Positions 22,901 through 32,829 of a DNA stretch of 64,000 bases are shown here, one piece after another. The notes beneath the pieces are model-generated. The model made no database searches, was not told the DNA's origin, and saw nothing but the letters and a program-made list of their open reading frames with translations. Where the stretch lies: positions 68,433,062 to 68,497,061 of the forward strand of contig CM069446.1 in assembly GCA_035610835.1 (NCBI GenBank), given 5' to 3'. Position 1 is the first letter of the stretch; every line of letters begins with the position of its first letter. The DNA is from Ophiura sarsii. Its lineage: Eukaryota; Echinodermata; Ophiuroidea; Amphilepidida; Ophiuridae. Made by a program: the position numbers and the translations under genes.

Positions 22901-25900
22901 TAGATGGATTGAAATAGACAACGCTATTCTTATACAACAAGGCAAACCCCCAATGACAGCTGAACAACACAAAAACATGACGTGGGACCAGCACTGTAGA
23001 ATTATCATGTCAAATCCAGTTACAGCAGCAAGAATGTTTGAAAATAGAGCGCAATCTTTCATCAATGACGTCATAATGTCTAAAGCCGCGCCAATTGGAA
23101 AGGTAGACGACTATTATTACCGAACTGAATTCCAGCAGAGAGGTTGGCCGCATATACATATGGTTGTATGGGTAAAAGATGCACCAAAGTTAGATGTAGA
23201 TCCCGATGATGAGATCGTGACATTTGTAGACGACAAAATAACATGTGAAATGCCACCCGAAACTGATACTGAATTGTACGAGATAGTGTCCAGTGTTCAA
23301 ATGCACAGCAAGAATCACACGAAATCATGCAGAAAAAACAGACTGAGAGCAAAGATCGTATGTCGATATCTTTTCCCGAAACCGCCATGTAACCGAACAT
23401 TCATATGCAGACCAAATGGGGTAATAGATGAACAAAGAGAAGATGACAATGATGATCAAGCTGCTCTCAAAGAAAAAGAAGCCAAAGCAAGACAAATACT
23501 CGAGTCTGTTTGGGAACTAATTTTAAGTCAAGATCACAACTTTGAAGAAGTTGATCAGGTTCTCAGACAAGCAAATATCACGCAAACAGAATTTGAAGAA
23601 TCCCTCGAGATGCTATCTAAGAGGAAGACAATGTATCTAAAACGTGGTATCAACGATCAATGGGTCAATAACTATAACGCCGATCTAATACGTTGCTGGA
23701 ATGGAAACATGGATATTCAATATGTGCTAGATCCATACGCCTGCATCATGTACATGGTATCATATATTACCAAAGCCGAGAGAGAAATGGGTGACCTACT
23801 CAAAAATGCACAAAAAGAGGCAGCAGAAGGAAATGTTGATGCTATATCTCAATTGAGAAAGCTAGGAAGCACGTACCTTCAAAACAGAGAAATCAGTGTT
23901 ATGGGTGCCATCTATCAGACATGTAGTATGCCATTGAAAAAATGTACGCGCAATGTCATCTTCTTGCAAACAGACTTGAATGGGCAAAAGATATCCCTGC
24001 CTCTTAAAACTCTACAAGCAAATGCCGGAAAGAGTGATCAAGTATGGATGCCAACTCAAATTGACAAATACATATCCAGACCAACAACACAGAAGTACAA
24101 CGATATGTGCATGGCCACATTTTTCTCAAGACATTATCAACTGGCAAGAACATCACGTAATAATGATTCAGACCAAGAAGAGACCGATGACGAAGCAGAA
24201 AGTGATGAAGACATACAGCATGATGCAAGGACACGCCGGAGGAATTCCCCAATACAACTGCAAAATAATCTTGGGAAAATGAAAGAACGTGAGAGGAAAC
24301 CAGCAATCATTCGTTATCCACGCATTTCAGCCAAGAAAGATAGTGAAAGATACCATATGAACATGCTTCGTTTATATTTACCTCATCGCAATGAGAACAT
24401 CAAACCCGATCAGTTTGTAACATATCAAAGTTACCACCTCACTGGATTCACAACAGTCAACAGGAAAAGAGCAGCCGTGAAAGATATTGTCGCACAAAAT
24501 ATGAAGGACTTTGAACCTGCCACAGATGACCTCGATAATGCATGGGAAGCACTACAAGAAGCTGCAGACATTGAAGATGCTTGGGCAGCTGTTGCGCCAC
24601 AATCTGAACAACAACGTCTTAATGATAGACTGATGCGAAATGTAGCATGTGAGTCCGATGATGACTTTGATGAAATACATATACCAGACCTTCAGCCACG
24701 AAACAGAGCTACAGATTTACCGAGATGCCAAATTGAGTCTCGTAACCCCGAATTGACAGAGGAACAAGCACATTCTATGATGAGACAGCTGAATAATGAG
24801 CAACGTCAACTTTTCAACCATATCAGTAAATGGTGCAATGATAAATCACTAGACGGTACAGTTGAACCATTCAACATATTTTTAACTGGAGGTGCGGGCA
24901 CTGGCAAGTCTCATGTCATCCGATGTATTAAATATCACGCTCAAAAAGCTTTTGCACCGATAACAGATTCTGCTGATGACGTGACAGTGCTGTTGGTTGC
25001 TCACACAGGAACAGCTGCATTCAACATATCAGGTCAAACAATAAACTCAGCCTTTAAAATCATCTCAAACTCAACAACAGACTACAAACCTCTCGCTGAA
25101 GAATCCGTCAATACATTGCGTGCAAAGTTCCAGCATCTACAACTTCTTATCATAGATGAGATTTCAATGGTAAGCACACTACAACTATCATACATACACG
25201 GACGACTGCAACAAATCAAAGGCACTTCCAATACCACATGGTTTGGTAACATTTCCGTCTTGGCAGTAGGCGATTTCCATCAATTACCACCGATACTTCC
25301 TCCTACACCACTGTGCTTTCCACATAAACAAGCATTGAAAGACATATGGAATCCTCGCTTTCAAGTAGTTGAACTAACAGAAATAATGCGCCAAAAAGAT
25401 GACGCTGTGTTTGCTCAAATGCTTAACCGACTCCGTGTCAGAACCAAAGATAAACCACTTGATGAAGGAGACGAGGCACTGCTGAAATCACGAATAGTAG
25501 ACACAAATACACTGCCAGCCCCTCCAGATGCGTTGCACTTGTCCTACCTCAACAAAGACGCTGAATCCCACAATGACGCAAAACTTCAGTCTTTGGATAC
25601 GGAGAAACATACCATAACAGCTGTTGACGTTGACCAAAGGGGAGGTCGAGTTTTGAAAGTCAATGTCATACCTCACAAAACGTCCAGGAAAGACACGAAT
25701 CTTGCGGCAGAAATTAAATTGGCAGTGAATGCTCGAGTAATGCTTATAACTAACGTAGATGTGTCCGATGGTCTCTGCAATGGTGTATCAGGTACTATCA
25801 AGGGATTCAAATTCGGCAATTCACCAAATATGCCAAATGCTGTGTACGTTAAATTTGACAATGACCGAGTTGGGGCGAATGCAAGGAGATCACAAAGTAT

Positions 25901-26870
25901 GCCACCAGAATATTCAGACTGTGTAGCAATAGTCCCTCGCAAAGACACATTCCAAATGAATGGACGGACGTACAGTATTACGAGAGAACAAGTTCCTCTC
26001 AAACTTGCATGGGCTGTAACCATTCACAAAGTACAAGGACAGACGACTGAACAAGCTGTCATTTCTATGAAAGGTCTCAAGACGGCAATGGCTTACGTAG
26101 CGTTAAGTCGAGTCACAACTCTAAATGGACTGTATTTAACGAACTTTAATTCACGAAGCATCTTTTGTAACGAAAACATTGACGAAGAAACTGCCAAAAT
26201 GCCTTCCTGCAACGTTTCCAGAGCCAATCCATTGGTCAGTGTTGATCACAACAAACACTTCATTATCGCTCATCATAACATACAGAGCTTACGTGCCCAT
26301 ATTGAAGATCTGAGAAAGAATTCAGAGATCCGCAAAGCCCATGTGATATGTTTATCTGAGACATGGTTAACAGATAACGATGACAAGAACACTATATTAA
26401 TAGACGGATATTCTCTTGAAACAGTTAACTATGGTAGAGGTAAAGGCGTAGCTATATATGTTCAGAATAGTGTTAACTACATGGTCGTTCCCCTCGTAAG
26501 AAGCACAGACTGCAATGCCCTTGCAATTAGAACATACGGAAGATCGAACATATTGATAGTTGCCGTATACAAACCCGTAACAACCACCACTACCGCATTT
26601 TGTATGGAAATGAACAGCATTACCGCACAGACTGAGGTCCTAGATACTGATTATGCCGTGTTTGCGGGTGACTTTAATCACAATTTACTGAAGGATGCTA
26701 TATTACCTCCATTCAGGCAATACCATCAAGTAATATCTGAACCAACCACTACTAAAGGGACACTACTTGACCACATCTACATTAAGCCTCGTCCTTCTCA
26801 CTATGTAGCTTCAGTATTAACAACATACTACAGCTACCATGACCCGGTATTCATTGCAATAAAATATTAA
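19989..26870 (+). CDS. Helentron-type Rep/helicase transposase with protease-like and endonuclease domains
   Basis: The 2293-codon frame contains, in order, a cysteine-protease-like domain (about residues 20-240) with GRQCPCN (C40/C42) and a D171-S-H173 motif resembling herpesvirus-tegument/OTU-like deubiquitinases. Next come a basic repeat domain (about 307-495) and a CxxC...CxxCH zinc motif (C537/C540, C589/C592). The Rep nuclease follows, with HUH-type WPHIHM (H1055, H1057) and paired tyrosines Y1255/Y1259 in Y-x3-Y-x2-K, the spacing of active Helitrons. The PIF1-like helicase has Walker A GGAGTGKS (1634-1641) and Walker B DE (1723-1724). The C-terminal endonuclease/exonuclease/phosphatase domain (about 2088-2293) shows SETWL (E2124), GDFN (D2228, N2230), D2261-H and a terminal H2284. 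Rep plus helicase plus AP-type endonuclease is typical of Helentrons. No internal stop or frameshift is seen, so the protein is potentially functional, apart from the unresolved start (GTG limit at 19989). Rolling-circle transposition in the nucleus is inferred from the family. Confidence 0.88.
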   Translation: MIQCIPNVTSIDEVVFSRKVQGHFNQGDNQFSEESSGRQCPCNSLVMLCEIDEKFDTLLQRDIDEVLLNGDELYNIIASELEAKGELNTDDKYLEIEQLPTTFASDNRIYNVQYETAVTGRIASTPGSAFEPLDIILQQAFLDHTKNILILGTSYMMAMYKNKSDQYLFFDSHSRDDNGLCTSEGSAIALYFPDIHNLCNYIHCLCNSLNLPASTLVTIQPITVQSNEDTCNVSTPQFCNQLDQTIPLHLDQPSCSSWNGLMPVEQTATKNQSQIDKDQLLAKKRAHNKLRYQCVKRRVLQKSKTKYDDPVYRQQKCQQSQTHYADPVKGQRKRHSARKQSQTSYADPVNRQQKCQQSQTHYADPVKGQRKRHSARKQSQTSYADPVNRQQKCQQSQTHYADPVKGQRKRHSARKQSKTSYADPVNRQQKCQQSKTHYDDPVNRQQKCQQSQTHYADPVNRQQKCQQSQTNYADPVKGQRKRHSARKQSKKSYVDPVFKRAKLQQTKTNRLNNNSNMATVVAKFQKSCHAQQLIYKCEICRRINFKRQVVALNTDKYNQRALRKALPSGTLFERLPTSNSNTEREAWICITCHRTIKTKQTVPTLACVNKLNLHEQPPQLSELNMLERHLISPAIPFMKMISLIKGCQKGIHGQVVCVKADINNTAHSLPRLPSDESLIRVKLKRKLQYKGHHMCQDVNPDKLRQALLWLKENNPEYEDIDIDFEEFNGMLDDQLIQGDQSEDVSGNDNIENNTESEIVPESSQSQENEFENNDGEQDQNDDITNTSAPLYSFLHPVDFAQYVADKHDTTILALAPGEGNTPEKVLNMEAKCFPVEFPDGANTCIEEKNLKVSPSRFFNSRLFSADNRFARNPEYIFFALYATEVHMIHSNVSIATRIGSSQLAGGRQITASMLRNRDEVLQIMKRDEGYRFLASIRGTPAYWEKSKRDLFAMVRQLGIPTFFVTFSAADRRWIEIDNAILIQQGKPPMTAEQHKNMTWDQHCRIIMSNPVTAARMFENRAQSFINDVIMSKAAPIGKVDDYYYRTEFQQRGWPHIHMVVWVKDAPKLDVDPDDEIVTFVDDKITCEMPPETDTELYEIVSSVQMHSKNHTKSCRKNRLRAKIVCRYLFPKPPCNRTFICRPNGVIDEQREDDNDDQAALKEKEAKARQILESVWELILSQDHNFEEVDQVLRQANITQTEFEESLEMLSKRKTMYLKRGINDQWVNNYNADLIRCWNGNMDIQYVLDPYACIMYMVSYITKAEREMGDLLKNAQKEAAEGNVDAISQLRKLGSTYLQNREISVMGAIYQTCSMPLKKCTRNVIFLQTDLNGQKISLPLKTLQANAGKSDQVWMPTQIDKYISRPTTQKYNDMCMATFFSRHYQLARTSRNNDSDQEETDDEAESDEDIQHDARTRRRNSPIQLQNNLGKMKERERKPAIIRYPRISAKKDSERYHMNMLRLYLPHRNENIKPDQFVTYQSYHLTGFTTVNRKRAAVKDIVAQNMKDFEPATDDLDNAWEALQEAADIEDAWAAVAPQSEQQRLNDRLMRNVACESDDDFDEIHIPDLQPRNRATDLPRCQIESRNPELTEEQAHSMMRQLNNEQRQLFNHISKWCNDKSLDGTVEPFNIFLTGGAGTGKSHVIRCIKYHAQKAFAPITDSADDVTVLLVAHTGTAAFNISGQTINSAFKIISNSTTDYKPLAEESVNTLRAKFQHLQLLIIDEISMVSTLQLSYIHGRLQQIKGTSNTTWFGNISVLAVGDFHQLPPILPPTPLCFPHKQALKDIWNPRFQVVELTEIMRQKDDAVFAQMLNRLRVRTKDKPLDEGDEALLKSRIVDTNTLPAPPDALHLSYLNKDAESHNDAKLQSLDTEKHTITAVDVDQRGGRVLKVNVIPHKTSRKDTNLAAEIKLAVNARVMLITNVDVSDGLCNGVSGTIKGFKFGNSPNMPNAVYVKFDNDRVGANARRSQSMPPEYSDCVAIVPRKDTFQMNGRTYSITREQVPLKLAWAVTIHKVQGQTTEQAVISMKGLKTAMAYVALSRVTTLNGLYLTNFNSRSIFCNENIDEETAKMPSCNVSRANPLVSVDHNKHFIIAHHNIQSLRAHIEDLRKNSEIRKAHVICLSETWLTDNDDKNTILIDGYSLETVNYGRGKGVAIYVQNSVNYMVVPLVRSTDCNALAIRTYGRSNILIVAVYKPVTTTTTAFCMEMNSITAQTEVLDTDYAVFAGDFNHNLLKDAILPPFRQYHQVISEPTTTKGTLLDHIYIKPRPSHYVASVLTTYYSYHDPVFIAIKY
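20907..21480 (+). repeat. 17/21-codon repeat domain inside RepHel copy 1
   Basis: Eleven YxDPV motifs are spaced by either 17 codons (YADPVNRQQKCQQSQTH) or 21 codons (YADPVKGQRKRHSARKQSQTS), in the order 17-21-17-21-17-21-17-17-17-21. At DNA level a 114-bp pair is repeated almost perfectly (20957, 21071, 21185). Lys/Arg/Gln-rich; possibly DNA-binding or a nuclear localisation region, by composition only. The antisense frame across it is a shadow. Confidence 0.85.
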
Positions 26871-27540
26871 TCGCCATCGTTTTCATGAAATTGTGCAATT
26901 CTCCATCTTCCAAATAAAGCCAAGAACTACTAGATATTTCCTGTAGTGCACACATCTGTTATCAATTCAATATCACAAGGGGTACTGGAATTATATCTGA
27001 ACAAAATGGCAACCATAATAGTTTGATTAAAATGTGTTAAACCGTAGTATATAGGAACCACAATATAATATAAATTAATATGTATACATATTTATAAACG
27101 TGAAATGTAAATGATTAAAAATTTGCGTTTCACAACAACAAAGTTAAAAGAGTTGTATATAGGAACCACAATATAATGTAATTCCCATTTATATTTATGA
27201 ACGTGATTTGTTTTAATAGATATTTTAGTGCAATCAAATAATAATGTCATTTTGTAAATTAATAGTGACATTTTAAGGCTGGCCGAATCTCAGGCTGGGG
27301 CTCACGAACATCGACCGTGGGACCTCATGGGACCCTAATATTTTGTCCACTTTGGCCCGGAAACAGGCCAAAGTGAACAAAATATTAAGGGGCCCACTGT
27401 GGGCCCACGATCGGTGTTGGCTGGAAAGGGATTTGCCCGCAACAAGACGGGCTAATCTCTGGGAATAATCTATGTAACCTTTCAAGTAAAGCCTTGACAT
27501 TGTCAAGGTTCCGTGCGTTGGGGTTCACGGATTAAAACGT
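26871..27540. other. 3' flank of RepHel copy 1
   Basis: AT-rich non-coding DNA. A motif TATATAGGAACCACAATATA occurs at about 27050 and 27155, roughly 105 bp apart. In reverse complement the same motif lies in the block A copies at about 50690 and 51905. A long imperfect hairpin follows at 27307-27416, and then array sequence begins. Confidence 0.55.
27307..27416. repeat. Long imperfect hairpin downstream of RepHel copy 1
   Basis: The inner stem is 22 bp with one mismatch (TAATATTTTGTCCACTTTGG..., 27336-27357, paired with 27366-27387) around an 8-nt loop. An outer stem of GGGACC/GGGCCC-type sequence extends it with several mismatches. It could be a transcription-termination or transposon-end structure, or an unrelated foldback. 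Confidence 0.65.
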
Positions 27541-27781
27541 CCCCCACTTTACGTTCATATCACCACGAACGTGACCTTGGGGTCAAAGGTCAAGAAAAGG
27601 TCATTAGGGGTCAAAATGTATTTTTTTGGACTACTTCAGGGCTGAAATTTAAGAAAACAATTATCAAATATAGTACAATTTAAGATAAAAGATTATATTG
27701 CCCTTTGACAACATACAGCCATATACCAAGGTCAAAAGCCCTTGACTAATATCCGCGATCTCCGATCGCAGTCATGTCTAG
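27541..27781 (+). mobile_element. HINE 3' end closing the composite element
   Basis: About 200 bp of module sequence (related to 35161-35320, including ACTTCAGGGCTGAAATTTA) leads to TTGACTAATAT, the hairpin GCGATC-TCC-GATCGC and CTAG at 27778-27781. It is the first 3' end after the one at 10569-10572, so 10573-27781 may be a single composite element enclosing the RepHel gene. Confidence 0.65.
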
Positions 27782-27790
27782 TTCTTTCTT

Positions 27791-27839
27791 TATATTAGTC
27801 GAGAAACGACTAATATACTGTTTTCGTCCTGTTTCTTCT
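27791..27839 (+). repeat. Solo HINE 5' terminus
   Basis: A hairpin at 27792-27816 is followed 49 bp later by the hairpin of the next element (27841-27865). This is the same arrangement as at 6403-6450. Confidence 0.75.
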
Positions 27840-29072
27840 TATATTAGTCGAGAAACGACTAATATACTGTATTCGTGCTGTTTCTTCTTCTTGGCCTTCT
27901 GACCTCTGACCTCCTGCGCCGTAACCGTTGGGCCGATTTTGATCAAACTTAGTCACAAGTACACTTGTGTGCACCACTACTCAGGTTTCAAAGCACAAAA
28001 GGTCAAAGGTCACACAGGGGTCACAGGGGTCAAAAACGTGATTTTTCAAATAAAACGCATTTGCAATTTAGTGAAATGACCTAGGATCTTCAGAATTGGT
28101 CAACATGTTCCTTTTGACCGTACGCATGTACAATAGTTCGGTTTTTAAAATCAAAATATATTTGGGGTCAGTAGGGGTCAAAATGTAATTTTTTCTCCAT
28201 TCACTCAAAACCCTACTTGTCCGAGGGAAATTAACTGATGATACTCAGAATTGGTCAAAAGATTCCCCTTGACCATGTACATATAGGTTGCTCCTGCATT
28301 AAAAGTGACTTGTCACACGGGGTCACTAGAGGTCATTGAACTATACAGATGAAAATCTTAAGACATGCTCCGATTTTAACGGGACTACTTTTTTCTTGTG
28401 CGCATTGATAAGCCAAGAAAAAAAGTCAATCATAAGTTTTGGGTCAAAGGTCAAGAAAAGGTCACTAGGGGTCAAAATGTAAATGTTCACTCCATTCACT
28501 CAAAATGCTACTTGTCCGAGGGAAAATGACTGATGATTGTCAGAATTAATCAAAAGATTCCCCTTGACCATGTTCATATAGGTTGCTCCTGCACTAAAAG
28601 TGACATGTCACACGAGGTCACTAGAGGTCATTGAACTATACAGGTGAAAATCTTAAGACATGCTCCGATTTTGACGGGACTACTTTTTTTCTTGTGCGCA
28701 TTGATAAGCCAAGAAAAAAAGTCAATCATAATTTTGGGGTCAAAGGTCAAAAAAAGGTCACTAGGGGTCAAAACGTGATTTTCACTAAAAACGCCATTGC
28801 ATTTGATTAAAACGACCCAGGAACGTCAAAATTGGTCATCATATTTATCATGACCGTCTTCGGTTTTTTGAATCGAAATTTTTTTGGGGTCACTAGAGGT
28901 CAAAATGTAAATTTTCACTCAACTTACTCAAAATGCTACTTGTCCGAGTGAAAATTACTGATGATTGTCAGAATAGGTCAAAAGATTCCTCTGATCGTGA
29001 ACTTGGGGTCAAGGGGCAAAATGTAATACGCTAGACTAATATCCGCGATCTCCGATCGCAGCTTATGTCTAG
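27840..29072 (+). mobile_element. HINE-like element, near-identical to 6449-7681
   Basis: Same length, head module (GGCCTTCTGACC) and GCGATC-TCC-GATCGC hairpin as the element at 6449-7681, with only scattered substitutions. CTAG at 29069-29072. Confidence 0.78.
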
Positions 29073-29083
29073 TTCTTTCTTCT

Positions 29084-29736
29084 TATATTAGTCGAGAAAC
29101 GACTAATATACTGTATTCGTCCTGTTTCTTCTTTCTTCTTCTTTCTTCTTTCTTCTTCTGTCATGGGACCTATAGCTCCGTAACCATTGACCCGATTTTG
29201 ACCATATTTGGTCATAAGAACCCTTATGTGCACCACTACTCAGGTTGTAAAGCATAAGGGGTCAAAGGTCACACAGGGGTCACTAGCGGCCAAAACGTGA
29301 TTTTCACTTAAAACGCATTTGCAATTAAGTGAAATGACCTAGGATCTTCAGAATTGGTCAACATGTTCCTTTTGACCGTACGCATGTACAATAGTTCGGT
29401 TTTTAAAATCAAAAAATATTTGGGGTCACTAGGGGTCAAAATGTAAATTTTTCGTCATTCACTCAAAATGCTACTTGTCCGAGAGGAAATGACCTATGAT
29501 TGTCAGAATTAGTCAAAAGATTCCTCTCATCCATGTTCATATAGGGTCCTTCTCCACTAAAAGTGACATGTCACACGGGGTCACTAGAGGTCATTGAACT
29601 ATACAGGTGAAAATCTTAAGACATGCTCCGATTTTGACGGGACTACTTTTTTTTTGTGCGCAATAATCAGCCAAGCAAAAAAGTCAATTACAAGTTTTAG
29701 GTCAGAGGTCAAGAAAAGGTCAATAGGGGTCAAAAA
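29084..29736 (+). mobile_element. 3'-truncated HINE-like element
   Basis: The 5' hairpin (29085-29109) and one module set are present. No 3' hairpin or CTAG: at 29737 the sequence passes directly into the right arm (CGACTAATAT) of another element's 5' hairpin. Confidence 0.7.
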
Positions 29737-29825
29737 CGACTAATATACTGTATTCGTCCTGTTTCTTCTTATATTAGTCGAGAAACGACTAATATACTGT
29801 TTTCGTCCTGTTTCTTCTTCTTTCT
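29737..29825 (+). repeat. Stacked solo 5' termini
   Basis: A half hairpin (right arm only, 29737-29746) is followed by a complete 5' hairpin (29771-29795), then by the hairpin of the next element (29827-29851). Confidence 0.7.
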
Positions 29826-31412
29826 TATATTAGTCGAGAAACGACTAATATACTGTATTCGTCCTGTTTCTTCTTCTTCTTCTCCTGTCATGGGACCTAT
29901 AGCTCCGTAACCATTGACCCGATTTTGACCATATTTGGTCATAAGAACCCTTGTATGCACCACTACTCAGGTTGTAAAGCATATTGGGTCAAAGGTCACA
30001 CAGGGGTCACTAGGGGTCAAAACGTGATTTAACATGCTTTGATTTTGCTCAAACTTGGACACTTTGTGCGCATTGACAAGAAAAGAAAAAAAGTCAATCA
30101 TGACCTTGGGGTCAAATGTCAAACAGGGGTCATTAGGGGTCAAAACGTGATTTTCACTAAAAACGCATTTGCAATTTAGTGAAATGACCTAGGATCGTCA
30201 GAATTGGTCAACATATTCCTTTTGACCGTACGCATGTACAATAGTTCGGTTTTTAAAATCAAAAAATATTTGGGGTCACTAGGGGTCAAAATGTAAATTT
30301 TACTCCATTCACTCAAAACCCTACTTGTCCGAGGGAAAATGACTGATGATACTCAGAATTGGTCAAAAGATTTCTTGGATCAATGTTCATATAGGGTCCT
30401 TCCACACTAAAAGTGACATGTCAAACGGGGTCGTTAGAGGTCATTGAACTTTACAGGGGGAAAATATAACGCATGCTCCGATTTTGACCGAGTTTCTTTT
30501 ATTTTGTGGGCATTGATAAGACAAGAACAAAAGTCAATCATACCGTTAAGATCAAAGGTCAATAAAAGGTCACTAGGGGTCAAAATGTACATTTTCACTC
30601 CTCGCACTCAAAATACTACTTGTCCAAGAGATTATGACCTATAATTGTCAGAATTAGTCAAAAGATTTCTCTTATCCATGTCCATATAGGGTCCTTCTCC
30701 ACTAAAAGTGACATGTCACACGAGGTCACTAGAGGTCATTGAACTATACAGGTGAAAATCTTAAGACATGCTCCGATTTTAACAAAACTACTTTTTTCTT
30801 GTGCGCATTGATCAGCCAAGCAAAAAAGTCAATTACAAGTTTTGGGTCAGAGGTCAAAAAAAGGTCACTAGGTGTCAAAACGTGATTTTCACTAAAAACG
30901 CATTTGCAATTTAGTGAAATGACCTAGGATCGTCAGAATTGGTCAACATATTCCTTTTGACCGTACGCATGTACAATAGTTCGGTTTTTAAAATCAAAAA
31001 ATATTTGGGGTCACTAGGGGTCAAAATGTAAATTTTCACTCCATTCACTCAAAATGCTACTTGTCCGAGAGGAAATGACCTATGATTGTCAGAATTAGTC
31101 AAAAGGTTCCTCTCATCCATGTTCATATAGGGTCCTTCTCCACTAAAAGTGACATGTCACACGGGGTCACTAGAGGTCATTGAACTTTACAAGTGAAAAT
31201 CTTAAAACATGCTCCGATTTTGACGGGACTACCTTTTTCTTGTGCGCATTGATCAGCCAAGCAAAAAAGTCAATTACAAGTTTTGGGTCAGAGGTCAAGA
31301 AAAGGTCACTAGGGGTTCAACTGTATTTATTTACTCCATTTACCACTCGAAGGGGTTAACATGTAACACACCCGACTAATATTCGTGATCTCCGATCACA
31401 GGTCATGTCTAG
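29826..31412 (+). mobile_element. HINE-like element, complete ends
   Basis: 5' hairpin 29827-29851; modules; GACTAATAT, GTGATC-TCC-GATCAC and CTAG at 31409-31412. Confidence 0.76.
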
Positions 31413-32829
31413 TTTCTTCTTCTTCTGTCATGGGACCTATAGCTCCGTAACCATTGACCCGATTTTGACCATATTTGGTCATAAGAACCCTTATGTGCAC
31501 CACTACTCAGGTTGTAAAGCATAAGGGGTCAAAGGTCACACAGGGGTCACTAGGGGCCAAAACGTGATTTTCACTTAAAACGCATTTCCAATTTAGTGAA
31601 ATGACCTAGGATCGTCAAAATTGGTCCACATATTCCTTTTGACCGTACGCATGTACAAAAGAACGGTTTTTAAAATTAAAAATCATTTGGGGTCACTAGG
31701 GGTCAAAATGTAAATTTTACTCCATTCACTCAAAACCCTACTTGTCCGAGGGAAAATGACTGATGATACTCAGAATTGGTCAAAAGATTCCTTGGATCAA
31801 TGTTCATATAGGGTCCTTCCACACTAAAAGTGACATATCAAACGGGGTCACTAGGGGTCATTGAACTTTACAGTGGGAAAATATAACGCATGCTCCGATT
31901 TTGACCGGGTTTCTTTTATTTTGTGGGCATTGATGAGACAAGAACAAAAGTTAATCATATTGTTAATATCAAAGGTCAAGAAAAGGTCACTAGGGGTCAA
32001 AATGTACATTTTCACTCCTCGCACTCAAAATACTACTTGTCCAAGAGATAATGACCTATGATTGTCAGAATTAGTCAAAAGATTCCTCTTATCCATGTCC
32101 ATATAGGGTCCTTCTCCACTAAAAGTGACATGTCACACGAGGTCACTAGAGGTCATTGAACTATACAGGTGAAAATCTTAAGACATGCTCCGATTTTAAC
32201 GGGACTACTTTTTTCTTGTGCGCATTAATCAGCCAAGCAAAAAAGTCAATTACAAGTTTTGGGTCAGAGGTCACGAAAAGGTCACTAGGGGTCAAAACGT
32301 GATTTTCACTAAAAACGCATTTGCAATTTAGTGAAATGACCTAGGATCGTCAGAATTGGTCAACATATTCCTTTTGACCGTACGCATGTACAATAGTTCG
32401 GTTTTTAAAATCAAAAAATATTTGGGGTCACTAGGGGTCAAAATGTAAATTTTCACTCCATTCACTCAAAATGCTACTTGTCCGAGAGGAAATGACCTAT
32501 GATTGTCAGAATTAGTCAAAAGGTTCCTCTCATCCATGTTCATATAGGGTCCTTCTCCACTAAAAGTGACATGTCACACGGGGTCACTAGAGGTCATTGA
32601 ACTTTACAAGTGAAAATCTTAAAACATGCTCCGATTTTGACGGGACTACCTTTTTCTTGTGCGCATTGATCAGCCAAGCAAAAAAGTCAATTACAAGTTT
32701 TGGGTCAGAGGTCAAGAAAAGGTCACTAGGGGTTCAACTGTATTTATTTACTCCATTTACCACTCGAAGGGGTTAACATGTAACACACCCGACTAATATT
32801 CGTGATCTCCGATCACAGGTCATGTCTAG
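31413..32829 (+). mobile_element. HINE-like element without 5' hairpin
   Basis: Begins with a TTC tract after CTAGT. The 3' hairpin and CTAG (32826-32829) are intact. Confidence 0.7.
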
